A stretch of 64,000 nt of DNA, from positions 124,001 to 188,000 of the forward strand of contig NZ_JAHCMU010000003.1 in NCBI RefSeq assembly GCF_018449435.1, in the 5' to 3' direction. Every line of letters begins with the position of its first letter. The stretch's first letter is position 1. This stretch comes from Flagellimonas sp. 389 (GTDB taxonomy: Bacteria > Bacteroidota > Bacteroidia > Flavobacteriales > Flavobacteriaceae). The notes beneath the pieces were generated by a model. That model was not told where the DNA came from. It ran no database searches and saw nothing but the letters and a program-made list of their open reading frames with translations. Below are positions 17,612-26,116 of the stretch, piece by piece. Both the position numbers and the translations under genes were made by a program.

Positions 17612-18289
17612 TTAAAAATCCATTCGCAACAAACTATTGGGATTTGGACAGTTTTTTTTGTAAAAATCCAGATTATTCCAAGAAGACACACCGGGATAAT
17701 CGCCATAATATCCCTCTAAATCCAATATCACCTGAAAATGTAAATGGGGTGCATAGTTCACGTTGATATCTGGAGTACCTAAAGTTCCAAGAACTTCTCC
17801 CCTATCAAAATAAGCGCCTATTTCTATTTCATGTATGGATTCTAAGGACAAGTGTCCGTAAAGCGTATAAAAAGTAACATCCCCAATTTGGTGCTCTAAA
17901 AGTATTGTTGGTCCGTAGTTGCCCACATCATCATTATTTTTAAAACTGTGTACTTTACCTTCTAACGGAACTATCACTTTTGTGCCCGCTTTGCACCAAA
18001 AATCCATTCCTAAATGAATATTACGCTGCCCAGCTTCCAAAAAGCGTTCAGATTTAGCATACAGGGCACGTTTTTCCAGATATCCCCCAAAAGCAACTTT
18101 GGCATTATTTAATCCCAAAATGTCATCTATATATTGTTGACATAAATCTGGTGAGGTGATGTCGATACCTTTTAAAGTTTCATTTGTGGTGGATAGGTCA
18201 ATTTTACAATATGCCGATAAAGGAATTTTCGAATCAAGGATTTGAATCGCTCCAGTGCTTTGCGTCTTTAAAAGTGTTTCTAAGTTCAT
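17612..18289 (-). CDS. M23-type metallopeptidase without signal peptide
   Basis: A 225-residue protein with the LytM/M23 zinc motifs: H92xxxD96 in NIHLGMDFW and H182xH184 in APHLHFQ, with the additional catalytic histidine H146 in LYGHLS. M23 enzymes normally cut peptidoglycan cross-bridges in the periplasm, yet this protein has neither a signal peptide nor a membrane helix. Its HLGMDFW...PNSLL pattern resembles, as I recall, M23 domains fused to aminotransferases in some bacteria, which may act in the cytosol. The ATG at 18289 was chosen over 18331 because MNLETLLKT begins the folded sequence. Confidence 0.75.
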   Translation of the reverse strand: MNLETLLKTQSTGAIQILDSKIPLSAYCKIDLSTTNETLKGIDITSPDLCQQYIDDILGLNNAKVAFGGYLEKRALYAKSERFLEAGQRNIHLGMDFWCKAGTKVIVPLEGKVHSFKNNDDVGNYGPTILLEHQIGDVTFYTLYGHLSLESIHEIEIGAYFDRGEVLGTLGTPDINVNYAPHLHFQVILDLEGYYGDYPGVSSWNNLDFYKKNCPNPNSLLRMDF

Positions 18290-18376
18290 AATGGCAATAC
18301 CGAATGGATTAACAATTTTTAACAACAACATCAGTAATACTTAGTATATTGATACTACTAAACAGTAAAACCGAAA

Positions 18377-19060
18377 ATGAAGATAACAAGAATTACGATT
18401 TTAGCATTTGTTTTATTGGTCTCCGTCAATTGCCAACCTAAAAATACTTCCAAGAAACAAGAAGTCGCCGAACAAGTAACCATGGAGAAAGTAATACTTT
18501 CCGATGAGGCGCTCCAACAATACGAAACGGCTTATTTTGCAAGCGGTTGCTTTTGGTGCGTAGAAGCCATTTTTGAAAGCGTAGAAGGCGTAAAAGAGGT
18601 ATATTCAGGGTATTCTGGGGGAACCGAAAAGAATCCTACCTATGAAGATGTTGCTTATGGCCGTACCACACATGCCGAAGCTGTTGAGGTATATTATGAC
18701 CCAGAGGTAATATCTTTTGATAAATTGGTTCAAGTGTTCTTTGGTTCGCATGATCCCACATCCTTGAACAGACAAGGGCCAGACAGAGGAGCGCAATACC
18801 GTTCCATTGCTTTCTATAAAAATGAAGCGCAGGAAAAGGCCATCAGGGATTACATTGCACTTTTAGAATCTAAAAATGCCTATGACCGTCCTATCGTAAC
18901 TCAAATAGAAGCGTTCGAAACATTTTATAAAGCTGAGGGATATCATCAGGATTATGAAAGAAAAAATCCGAACAACTCGTATATAAGGAATGTTTCAATC
19001 CCCAGGTTGAACAAATTCAAGGAAAACTTCGGTGATTATTTGAAAGAAGAATCCCATTAG
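18377..19060 (+). CDS. msrA: peptide-methionine (S)-S-oxide reductase MsrA, lipoprotein
   Basis: The 227-residue enzyme reduces the S-epimer of methionine sulfoxide in damaged proteins. The catalytic GCFWC motif is at residues 57-61 (nucleophile C58), followed by EAIFESVEGVKEVYSGYSGG and the HAEAVEVYYDP region. A lipobox ending at C19 (LLVSVNC) shows that the protein is exported and lipid-anchored, so it repairs periplasmic or surface proteins. The two resolving cysteines sometimes present at the C-terminus are missing. It is divergent from the M23 gene. Confidence 0.93.
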   Translation: MKITRITILAFVLLVSVNCQPKNTSKKQEVAEQVTMEKVILSDEALQQYETAYFASGCFWCVEAIFESVEGVKEVYSGYSGGTEKNPTYEDVAYGRTTHAEAVEVYYDPEVISFDKLVQVFFGSHDPTSLNRQGPDRGAQYRSIAFYKNEAQEKAIRDYIALLESKNAYDRPIVTQIEAFETFYKAEGYHQDYERKNPNNSYIRNVSIPRLNKFKENFGDYLKEESH

Positions 19061-19098
19061 TTTCCATAGGAATTTTTTAAAATAACTATCTTAGGGCC

Positions 19099-19830
19099 AT
19101 GCAAAAATATATGTGCGTGGCTCTTTTTTTGGTTATTACAGCTTGTTCTTCCCTTAAAAAAGAGGACCACCAAGTAATAGTCGTAAACAAAGCCCAAAAA
19201 AGTCCCGTTATAGATGGTCAGGCTTTAGATGCTTGTTGGGGCAATGCAAAATGGCTCGCATTGGACCAGCTTTGGCTTGGTGATTCTTACACTAATGATG
19301 ATTTTAGTGGTAGGTATAAAGTAAGCTGGGATGAGGATGCCCTCTATCTTTTGGTCGAGATTACGGACGATATTCTTTTTGACCAAAATAAAGACCCCTT
19401 AAAATTTTGGTGGGACGATGATTGTGTGGAGATATTTGTAGATGAAGACAATTCTGGGGGCGAACATCAATTCTCTCACAACGCATTCGCTTACCACGTG
19501 GCCTTAGATGGAAATGTTGTAGATCTTGCACCAGACGAAAAACCGAGGCTTTATAATGAACATGTCACTTCAAAACATGTTACAGATGACAAGACCACCA
19601 CTTGGGAAATTGCGGTAAAGCTTTTTTCTGATGATTTTAAAGATGGAAAAGAAAATAAACCCGTAAGCCTATCTAAAAATAAAAAAGTTGGATTTGCACT
19701 TGCCTATTGCGACAATGATAACAGTAAAGAGCGGGAGAATTTTATAGGATCTGTCTTTGTGCCAGGAGAAGATAAAAATCAAGGCTGGATAAATGCCGAT
19801 GTATTTGGGACTTTAATACTTAAAAAATAA
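19099..19830 (+). CDS. lipoprotein with CBM9-like sugar-binding domain
   Basis: A 243-residue lipoprotein (lipobox LVITACSS, lipidated C16). The rest is one carbohydrate-binding CBM9-like domain: VIDGQALDACWGNAKW, YKVSWDEDALYLLVEITDD and FWWDDDCVEIFVDEDNSGG are the family's conserved strands. Such stand-alone domains bind the ends of glycans on the surface of Bacteroidota. It lies 38 bp downstream of msrA on the same strand and converges with the surface protein of the ECF operon across 2 bp. Confidence 0.83.
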   Translation: MQKYMCVALFLVITACSSLKKEDHQVIVVNKAQKSPVIDGQALDACWGNAKWLALDQLWLGDSYTNDDFSGRYKVSWDEDALYLLVEITDDILFDQNKDPLKFWWDDDCVEIFVDEDNSGGEHQFSHNAFAYHVALDGNVVDLAPDEKPRLYNEHVTSKHVTDDKTTTWEIAVKLFSDDFKDGKENKPVSLSKNKKVGFALAYCDNDNSKERENFIGSVFVPGEDKNQGWINADVFGTLILKK

Positions 19831-19832
19831 TA

Positions 19833-21251
19833 TTATTGCTTTAGCACCACTTCGCTATATCTTGAGTTGATGTTTATGGCTTTATGATTTTTAGTATCGA
19901 TATGATACCCTTTATGCACATTGGAGCCACGACTTTTAGAAGATTCCATGATAAACGTTTTTGGGAATTCCAATTCTGAAAGTGTTTCGTTTACATAAAC
20001 AAAGAAAGGTACAGAAGGAATTTTACAAACAACCTCACCATTTTCTACCGTGATATCAATGGTTGAAAAATCGTTGCCCACTGAATTTATATGCAATTCG
20101 CTCAGATTATTTTTCACAAAAGCTTTACCTGTTAGCCGTTCAATGACCACATTTGAAGATACGGTACTCAATTGCAGCTCCCCTACTTCTTTTAAATCTA
20201 CCCTATCTGAATAATCTGTTTTTAATTGCCCATAATTCCAGTTTTGTACGACCACAGGCGAGTATGATGCCCTAATATCTGTTCGATCACCATCAATTGT
20301 AGAGGCAAGCAAGCTTGCGTATGACAAGCTTGCATTTATATTTTTGGCATTCTCTGCCAACTTCACCTCTCCGTGTCTAACGTTCATTTTGAGTTTGATG
20401 GATTTTGGCATCTTTATTTTAATATACTTTTTTACCTTAAAGCGTTTACTTTCTCCTCCCGATGAAAAATAAAATGTATCTGAATCATCGCCACGATTGA
20501 TTCTGTACACCCTTTTTGCCTTGATCTTGCGTTTTTCATTACGTTCTTTTAATGCTTGATTCCTTTTTTCATGTGCCTCTTCTCTCAGTTCGTTTCGTTT
20601 TTCCAAAAGCTCTTTTCTCCTTTGCTCCTGCTCCTCTATTCTTTCCGCTTTTTTCTCTGCCATCTCCTTAACCCTATTTCCCCATGCTTCAAAGCGTTCC
20701 TTATATTCTTCATCAAAGCTTTCATCAAAATCTTTTTTCCATTCTTTCATATAAGCATCTCCATCTCGCTTATAGGCATCATAATCAAATTGAATATTGG
20801 GCACAGGAGGCACGGGTGGCATATCAGGAAGTACAATAACTTCAGGTAACTCTGGAATCGCTATACTTTCAAATAAAGGCTCTATAAAAGACATGTCCGG
20901 TATATCTATATTCATGCCCCTTACGTTGAACCTATCTCCAAAACCTTGTTCCTTGGTACTTACTTCAATCTCCCTACTGTTTCCCATAATCTTTACAACC
21001 TCCTTATCAAAATAAGATTTGGCCTCTTCGTCTGTTGCATCTTCTATTTCAACAATAGCGGTAATCTCAACTTGATTTTTGTTCCAAGTTTCAAATTCAA
21101 TATCGGTGTGGCTGGTATTGAGATTCAATTCCGCATCACTGTCTACGTTGAAAGTTTCTTTGTACGTTTTTGATTTTTCCTGACCATAGCAGGCAATGCC
21201 TACCAAGAACATGAGAAAAACATTAAATAGTATTTGATGATTCCTGTTCAT
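19833..21251 (-). CDS. exported DUF4097-like beta-repeat protein with coiled-coil insert
   Basis: A 472-residue protein with a signal peptide (to about residue 23, ACYGQ). Residues 30-110 and 260-470 show the strand-rich pattern of DUF4097-type putative adhesins (LNTSHTDIEFETWNKNQVEI, MNVRHGEVKLAENAKNI). Between them sits a proline-rich stretch (LPDMPPVPPVPN) and then about 100 residues of highly charged helix rich in E, K and R (190-255), probably a coiled coil. It is the last gene of an ECF sigma operon, so it is probably the effector of an envelope response. The first gene pair overlaps, and this gene overlaps its upstream neighbour by 29 bp. Confidence 0.65.
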   Translation of the reverse strand: MNRNHQILFNVFLMFLVGIACYGQEKSKTYKETFNVDSDAELNLNTSHTDIEFETWNKNQVEITAIVEIEDATDEEAKSYFDKEVVKIMGNSREIEVSTKEQGFGDRFNVRGMNIDIPDMSFIEPLFESIAIPELPEVIVLPDMPPVPPVPNIQFDYDAYKRDGDAYMKEWKKDFDESFDEEYKERFEAWGNRVKEMAEKKAERIEEQEQRRKELLEKRNELREEAHEKRNQALKERNEKRKIKAKRVYRINRGDDSDTFYFSSGGESKRFKVKKYIKIKMPKSIKLKMNVRHGEVKLAENAKNINASLSYASLLASTIDGDRTDIRASYSPVVVQNWNYGQLKTDYSDRVDLKEVGELQLSTVSSNVVIERLTGKAFVKNNLSELHINSVGNDFSTIDITVENGEVVCKIPSVPFFVYVNETLSELEFPKTFIMESSKSRGSNVHKGYHIDTKNHKAININSRYSEVVLKQ

Positions 21252-21822
21252 TTTTTGATGATTTTAATTGATTTAACTTTGTTTTTAACTTCTGCAACAA
21301 TTGTAGTCTTAATTGAAGATTTTTGACCAAGGCGGTTATCGTTTGGTCGTTGGGCCCAATCTCGTTTAACTCTACATTCAATTTGCTGTACTCCTTGTCC
21401 AATTCGGCAAGGCGTTCCATATAGCCATCGACCACTATCTTGTTTTCGCCCGTATAATCAAGATCGGACAACTGTATATTGATATTGGTAACGTAATAGC
21501 TTTCAATTTTTTTCAAATCTGGTGAAAGGTCTCCCAACGAAATTGTTTTCAGATCTTCGTCTTCTTTTCCATTCTCAACAATAGTCGATGTCGAATTTGA
21601 ATCTACAGTATTCGATACAGAAAAAAAGTAAACTCCCAAACCAAAAATAATTGTAAGGGATGCCGCTATTCCCAACCAAAAGATTGAAGGGAATCTCTTC
21701 TGTACTGAATTGCCCGGCAATTCTTCCTCCAATTTGGATAAAAAACGGGCCTCGTGCCCCTTTTTCATGATATAGGTTTTCTCCCTTTCCTTTGCGAACA
21801 AATCCCTAATGTCCTGTGCCAT
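21223..21822 (-). CDS. single-pass membrane protein of ECF operon, probable anti-sigma factor
   Basis: A 199-residue protein starting MAQDIRDLFAKEREKTYIMKKGHEARFLSKLEEEL. A cytoplasmic N-terminal segment of about 40 residues is followed by one membrane helix (FWLGIAASLTIIFGLGVYFF) and a helical extracytoplasmic part. This arrangement next to an ECF sigma gene is that of an anti-sigma factor, although no zinc-binding ZAS motif is seen. The ATG at 21822 was chosen over 21903 because it overlaps the sigma gene end by 17 bp and begins a typical sequence. Confidence 0.6.
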   Translation of the reverse strand: MAQDIRDLFAKEREKTYIMKKGHEARFLSKLEEELPGNSVQKRFPSIFWLGIAASLTIIFGLGVYFFSVSNTVDSNSTSTIVENGKEDEDLKTISLGDLSPDLKKIESYYVTNINIQLSDLDYTGENKIVVDGYMERLAELDKEYSKLNVELNEIGPNDQTITALVKNLQLRLQLLQKLKTKLNQLKSSKNEQESSNTI

Positions 21823-22348
21823 AAGAAATATCTTTAAGTTTTTCCTGTAATTGTGCTTTGCCACGTAATAATCTGGTTCTTGAAGCAGTTCCGCTAATCC
21901 CAAGAATCTGTGCTATTTCGTTGTGATCATATCCTTCAACAAGAAACAACTGAACCACATATCTGTATTTTTCGGGTAACTCCTCCATAGCTGCCTTAAT
22001 TTTCACCAGCGAGACTCCATCACTAACTGTCCAATCATCATCTTCGACCACGTGCATGTAACTCTCGTTCAATTCTATTGTTCTTTGGTGCTTCGACTTT
22101 AAAAAATCGATACTACCGTTTACAACTATTCTTTTTAACCAAGCTCCAAAAGTGACCTCCCCTTTAAATTGATGTATCCTTTGAAATGCTTTTATAAAAG
22201 ACTCTTGCAGCACATCTTCGGCATCATCCGGGTTTTTCAAAAAACGCATGGCGACATTGTACATCCCGTCACAATATTGCCTATACAGCTTTAATTGTGC
22301 TTTACGGTCGTTTGCCTTGCATTGTTCTACCAGTTCAATTTGAAACAT
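21806..22348 (-). CDS. ECF-type RNA polymerase sigma factor
   Basis: A 180-residue sigma-70 family factor with only regions 2 and 4. Region 2 is seen in YNVAMRFLKNPDDAEDVLQESFIKAF and region 4 in MEELPEKYRYVVQLFLVEGYDHNEIAQILGIS, a helix-turn-helix. It directs RNA polymerase to a small regulon, usually including its own operon. The longer ORF from 22444 was rejected since MFQIELVEQCKANDR at 22348 is the family start. Overlap with the membrane regulator gene downstream indicates coupled expression. Confidence 0.9.
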   Translation of the reverse strand: MFQIELVEQCKANDRKAQLKLYRQYCDGMYNVAMRFLKNPDDAEDVLQESFIKAFQRIHQFKGEVTFGAWLKRIVVNGSIDFLKSKHQRTIELNESYMHVVEDDDWTVSDGVSLVKIKAAMEELPEKYRYVVQLFLVEGYDHNEIAQILGISGTASRTRLLRGKAQLQEKLKDISYGTGH

Positions 22349-22440
22349 GGTCGTTGGTTCTCTTTGGTTTTTTAGTTGTTCGATATAAAGACGATACAAA
22401 AAAGACAGTGTTGCAAAAAATGTTGTCCTTTTCGATTTTA

Positions 22441-22473
22441 ACAAAAAAATCCCGTTGAAGGCTCAACGGGATT
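22441..22473 (-). terminator. rho-independent terminator of ohr
   Basis: Read on the minus strand, AATCCCGTTGA, loop GCCT, TCAACGGGATT (11-bp perfect stem) is followed by a T run (plus-strand A residues 22443-22449). It lies 25 bp past the ohr stop and separates ohr from the sigma operon. Confidence 0.85.
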
Positions 22474-22497
22474 CCTATATTTTGAATCGTTATTTTA

Positions 22498-22923
22498 CTA
22501 CTCGTCCATCAACAAGTTTAAATGTACGGTAATATTATCCCTTGTAGCTTTGCTGTAAGGACATATCTCATGAGCCGCATTGATCAGTTTTTCACCGGTC
22601 TCCTTATCTACCGTAGGTAAGTATGCATCCAATGTGGCTTCAAGAAAAAAGCCTTCCTCCTCTTTATTGAACGACACCATGGCGGTAACACTAAAATCTC
22701 CTAAATCATCAACGCCATGTTCTTTGGACACCGCTTGTATAGCTCCGGCAAAGCAGGTGGAATAAGCAGCTGCAAAAAGTTCTTCAGGATTGGTCGATTT
22801 AGCGTTTGGTTTTCCACTGGAAGTTGGCATACTAATATCAAAATCCAATACGCCATCCTCGCTTTGTACATGTCCGGCTCTACCTCCCATGTTGGTAGCT
22901 TTACTTTCAAAAATAGTTTTCAT
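22498..22923 (-). CDS. ohr: organic hydroperoxide resistance protein, OsmC/Ohr family
   Basis: A 141-residue thiol peroxidase. Ohr hallmarks are the reactive cysteine C57 in AAYSTCFAGA, the second cysteine C121 in HEICPYSKATR, R15 in GGRAG and E48 in NPEELF. It reduces organic hydroperoxides using lipoylated or small-molecule thiols. It is a single gene with its own terminator. OhrR-like repressor genes are not nearby. An OsmC subclass is less likely given the CPYSKATR motif of Ohr. Confidence 0.9.
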   Translation of the reverse strand: MKTIFESKATNMGGRAGHVQSEDGVLDFDISMPTSSGKPNAKSTNPEELFAAAYSTCFAGAIQAVSKEHGVDDLGDFSVTAMVSFNKEEEGFFLEATLDAYLPTVDKETGEKLINAAHEICPYSKATRDNITVHLNLLMDE

Positions 22924-23282
22924 CCGTAATTATTTATGTTTAATTCTTATACCCCACTGACCAAGCAGCACCTAGCAACGAGGCAATTTCTTATTTAATA
23001 CCAGAAGTTACTATTTGTAAGTGGATACCATCGTATATGCATTATTAAATTTTTGTGAAATACCGTTTATCTATTGTTAGCTTCGACTGCACTCAGCATA
23101 AGCATTGTTCACTGTTCATTGTTTATTGTTTATTGTTTTTCCCATCCTATGACAATTGTCCAACAAAAACACCTGAAAACTTTTTACCTTCGTATACTAT
23201 GTAATGAGCTTAACTTTTGCTCATTAAAAAAACGATACTCATAGCTTCAATTTCCAAAATAAAGCAACTTAGAAAACAGGAC
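22924..23282. other. 359-bp intergenic region between ohr and meaB
   Basis: This divergent region contains a TTCGACTGCACTCAGC element (23082-23097) of the type I recall as scattered in Bacteroidota intergenic DNA, the heptamer array at 23104-23138, and a 7-bp inverted repeat AATGAGC/GCTCATT (23203-23225) just before meaB. No gene is visible. Confidence 0.6.
23104..23138. repeat. degenerate tandem heptamer array, 5 copies
   Basis: Five consecutive heptamers ATTGTTC, ACTGTTC, ATTGTTT, ATTGTTT, ATTGTTT. In the same phase the array at 6993-7023 reads ACTGACT repeated, so both fit AYTGWYY. Confidence 0.85.
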
Positions 23283-24263
23283 ATGTCCACAGCTACACTT
23301 GTTGAAGGTATTTTTGAGGGCAACAAAGCTATTTTGGCGAGGGCCATTACGCTTCTTGAAAGTTCCAAACCCGAACATTTTGAAAAAGCAAACGCCATTA
23401 TTGAAAAATGCCTTGTTAAACCCGTTAAAAGCATCCGTATAGGAATTACTGGGGTACCTGGTGTTGGTAAAAGCTCATTTATAGAAGTATTTGGTAAGAC
23501 CCTTACCGATCTTGGTAAAAAAGTAGCGGTACTCGCCGTCGACCCAACAAGTACTTTAAGTAAAGGAAGTATCCTAGGCGACAAAACCAGAATGGAAACA
23601 CTTGCAAAAGACCCAAATGCTTTTATTAGACCCTCTCCTTCGGGCGAATCTTTGGGAGGTGTCGCAAGAAAAACACGGGAAAGCATTATTTTTTGCGAAG
23701 CAGCAGGTTATGATGTAATTCTTGTAGAAACCGTTGGGGTTGGACAAAGCGAGACCGTGGTCCATAGTATGGTCGATTTTTTTCTATTATTAAAATTATC
23801 AGGTGCAGGAGATGAACTACAGGGAATAAAACGGGGAATCATGGAAATGGCAGATGCCATAGCTATTAATAAGGCCGATGGCGATAATTTGAAAAGAGCT
23901 AAACTGGCAGAAACTGAATTTGCAAGGGCATTACATCTATATCCGCCCAAAGAAAATGGCTGGACTCCAAAAGTGTTGAGCTGTTCGGCCACGGAAAATA
24001 ACGGAATCATAGAAATCTGGAAAATGATTCAAGATTTCATAGCACAGAATTTGGAAAACGGTCACTTTGAAAAAAACAGGGAGATTCAGAACAAAAATTG
24101 GTTTCTTCAAGCTGTGGATGAACAGATAAAGCAATTATTTCATCAAAAAAAGTCTTTTAAAACCATGCAGCAAAAAATGTTAACTGCTGTAGGGCAAAAT
24201 AAGATATCACCTTTCTATGCCGCCAAAACACTCTTGGACAACATCGCTAAGGAACTTAAATAA
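23283..24263 (+). CDS. meaB: methylmalonyl-CoA mutase-associated GTPase MeaB
   Basis: A 326-residue G3E GTPase that guards and reloads adenosylcobalamin in methylmalonyl-CoA mutase. Walker A GVPGVGKS is at residues 57-64, the switch region VETVGVGQSE near 155-164 and the base-specificity NKAD near 193-196. The ATG at 23283 starts the usual helical N-arm (MSTATLVEGIFEGNKAILAR); the extension from 23217 is discarded. The mutase genes themselves are outside the window, unlike in many genomes where they adjoin meaB. Confidence 0.92.
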   Translation: MSTATLVEGIFEGNKAILARAITLLESSKPEHFEKANAIIEKCLVKPVKSIRIGITGVPGVGKSSFIEVFGKTLTDLGKKVAVLAVDPTSTLSKGSILGDKTRMETLAKDPNAFIRPSPSGESLGGVARKTRESIIFCEAAGYDVILVETVGVGQSETVVHSMVDFFLLLKLSGAGDELQGIKRGIMEMADAIAINKADGDNLKRAKLAETEFARALHLYPPKENGWTPKVLSCSATENNGIIEIWKMIQDFIAQNLENGHFEKNREIQNKNWFLQAVDEQIKQLFHQKKSFKTMQQKMLTAVGQNKISPFYAAKTLLDNIAKELK

Positions 24264-24269
24264 AAAAAG

Positions 24270-24277
24270 TAAATTTG
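24270..24277 (+). promoter_or_regulatory. candidate -7 element for the GT2 gene
   Basis: TAAATTTG matches TAnnTTTG and lies 20 bp before the ATG at 24298. The position of the -33 box reads TAA, so support is from the -7 element only. Confidence 0.4.
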
Positions 24278-24297
24278 CCCAGACTTTAAGCCAATAG

Positions 24298-25260
24298 ATG
24301 AGCAGTATAACAAACTCCCTTTTATCCATAGTCGTTCCCCTATACAATGAAGAGGACAATGTGGTGTTATTGACCCAAAAAATACATGAGAGCCTAGAGG
24401 GGTATCAATACCAGATAATCTATATTGATGATTTTTCAACGGACAAAACTCGGGTAAAGGTGAAACAAATGGATGATGAAAAAGTCCATCTCATCGAATT
24501 GAAAAAGAACTATGGCCAAAGTCTCGCATTGGCTGCTGGAATTGATTATGCCGAAGGAGAATACATTATTACCATGGATGGCGATCTACAAAACGACCCT
24601 TCGGACATACCACAAATGCTTGAACATGCCATCACCGAAGAATTTGATTTAATAACGGGCATACGTCAAAAAAGAAAGGATTCCTTAGTTAAAAAAATAC
24701 CGTCCAAAATTGCTAATTTTTTGGTTCGAAGGGTGACAAAATTGGATATAAAGGATAATGGATGTGCATTAAAAGTATTTACCAAGGATATTGCCAAAGG
24801 CCTTAATCTTTATGGTGAAATGCACCGCTTTATAACCTTATTAGCGCATTTAGAAGGTGCTCAAATAAAACAGGTCCCCGTAAAACACCACGCCCGCCAT
24901 GCGGGAGTATCCAAGTACGGACTAGAAAGGGTTTTTAAGGTAGTGGCCGATATGATGCTATTACTATTTATTAGAAAGTACTTTCAGCGGCCCATACACC
25001 TTTTTGGGATTTTTGGCGTATTGTTGATCATCTTGGGAATCTTTATTAATATTTATCTGCTTATCGTAAAGCTGGGCTTTGGGGAGGATATTGGTAGTAG
25101 ACCTTTACTCATTTTCGGAATGATGTTCATCTTGGGGGGAATTCAGTTGTTTACCATAGGTATTGTGATGGAACTGCTTATTCGTACGTACTATGAATCA
25201 CAGCAAAAAAGACCATATCGTGTTAAAAAAATTACCATAGGTGACGGAAAAGCTGCGTAA
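24298..25260 (+). CDS. GT2 glycosyltransferase, polyprenyl-phosphate type (DPM1/GtrB-like)
   Basis: A 320-residue enzyme with a cytoplasmic GT-A domain and two C-terminal membrane helices (about 232-255 and 268-290), the layout of GtrB/DPM1 proteins that move a sugar from a nucleotide donor to polyprenyl phosphate. Visible are SIVVPLYNEEDNV at the N-terminus, IIYIDDFSTDKT and the metal-binding MDGDLQNDP. HARHAGVSKYG near 205 is also typical. The following flippase-like gene overlaps by 20 bp, so both probably serve one lipid-carrier pathway, with the convergent GT39 gene as likely user. Confidence 0.88.
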   Translation: MSSITNSLLSIVVPLYNEEDNVVLLTQKIHESLEGYQYQIIYIDDFSTDKTRVKVKQMDDEKVHLIELKKNYGQSLALAAGIDYAEGEYIITMDGDLQNDPSDIPQMLEHAITEEFDLITGIRQKRKDSLVKKIPSKIANFLVRRVTKLDIKDNGCALKVFTKDIAKGLNLYGEMHRFITLLAHLEGAQIKQVPVKHHARHAGVSKYGLERVFKVVADMMLLLFIRKYFQRPIHLFGIFGVLLIILGIFINIYLLIVKLGFGEDIGSRPLLIFGMMFILGGIQLFTIGIVMELLIRTYYESQQKRPYRVKKITIGDGKAA

Positions 25261-26116
25261 AAAGCTCATAACTGTCTTAAAGATTGGCATCAGTGCAGCT
25301 TTAATCTACTTTATTTTCACTAAAATCGATTTTAAAGAGGTAGCTGCCACTTTAGAAAAAAGTAATCCTTTTTATTTAATACTTGGCGTTTTGCTAGTCG
25401 CGATTTCCAAGGTCTTGGCATCTTTTAGACTCAATCTCTATTTTCATCAGATAGGCGTTAAGATAACCCAGTTGAGCAATCTTAAACTCTATCTTTTGGG
25501 GATGTTCTACAATCTATTTCTCCCAGGTGGTATTGGCGGTGATGCCTATAAAGGTTATGTAATTCAAAAACAATATAAATCTGGAACAAAAAAGGTGGTT
25601 TCCGTATTGTTGTTGGATAGATTGAGCGGTATGCTACTGATTTTCATTTACGCTTGTATCTGTACACTTTTCATTAATAACCCAATTTTCACTGATTTCA
25701 TCTGGATATTTATTTTAGGAATCCCTTTGAGTATTGGTGTATTTTGGTTTCTCCATAAAAGATTCTTTTCCTATACATTACCTATTTTTTGGAAATCCAT
25801 AGGATACTCAGCACTTGTACAGTTTTCACAACTTGTCTGTATACTATGTATTTTAAAGTCTTTGTCTATTGATTTGGACACATTCGAATATCTCTTTGTC
25901 TTTCTCATTTCTTCCATAGTTTCTGTAGTACCATTGACAATTGGTGGAATTGGAAGCCGGGAGATTACATTTTTATATGGAGCAAAATGGTTAGGGTTGG
26001 AGGTAAACACCTCTATTGGTATAAGCCTTACCTTTTTTCTTATCACCGCCTTGATATCCTTTTTTGGCGTGTTTTACCATTTTAAAAAGCCTAAACTAGA
26101 AGTGACCAAAGATTAA
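25241..26116 (+). CDS. lysylphosphatidylglycerol synthase TM-region / flippase-like membrane protein
   Basis: A 291-residue membrane protein with seven to eight helices of the LPG_synthase_TM (UPF0104) family: SKVLASFRLNLYF, LPGGIGGDAYKGYVI and PLTIGGIGSREITFLYG are the conserved loops. It lacks the cytosolic lysyl-transferase domain of MprF, so a lipid translocation role is likely. Overlap with the upstream GT2 gene by 20 bp and convergence by 4 bp with the GT39 gene suggest movement of a polyprenyl-linked sugar. Confidence 0.83.
   Translation: MTEKLRKKLITVLKIGISAALIYFIFTKIDFKEVAATLEKSNPFYLILGVLLVAISKVLASFRLNLYFHQIGVKITQLSNLKLYLLGMFYNLFLPGGIGGDAYKGYVIQKQYKSGTKKVVSVLLLDRLSGMLLIFIYACICTLFINNPIFTDFIWIFILGIPLSIGVFWFLHKRFFSYTLPIFWKSIGYSALVQFSQLVCILCILKSLSIDLDTFEYLFVFLISSIVSVVPLTIGGIGSREITFLYGAKWLGLEVNTSIGISLTFFLITALISFFGVFYHFKKPKLEVTKD

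Noticed and set aside
23203-23225. AATGAGC/GCTCATT hairpin before meaB as a terminator
   Set aside because: It is not followed by a T run in either reading direction; an operator or chance palindrome remains possible.
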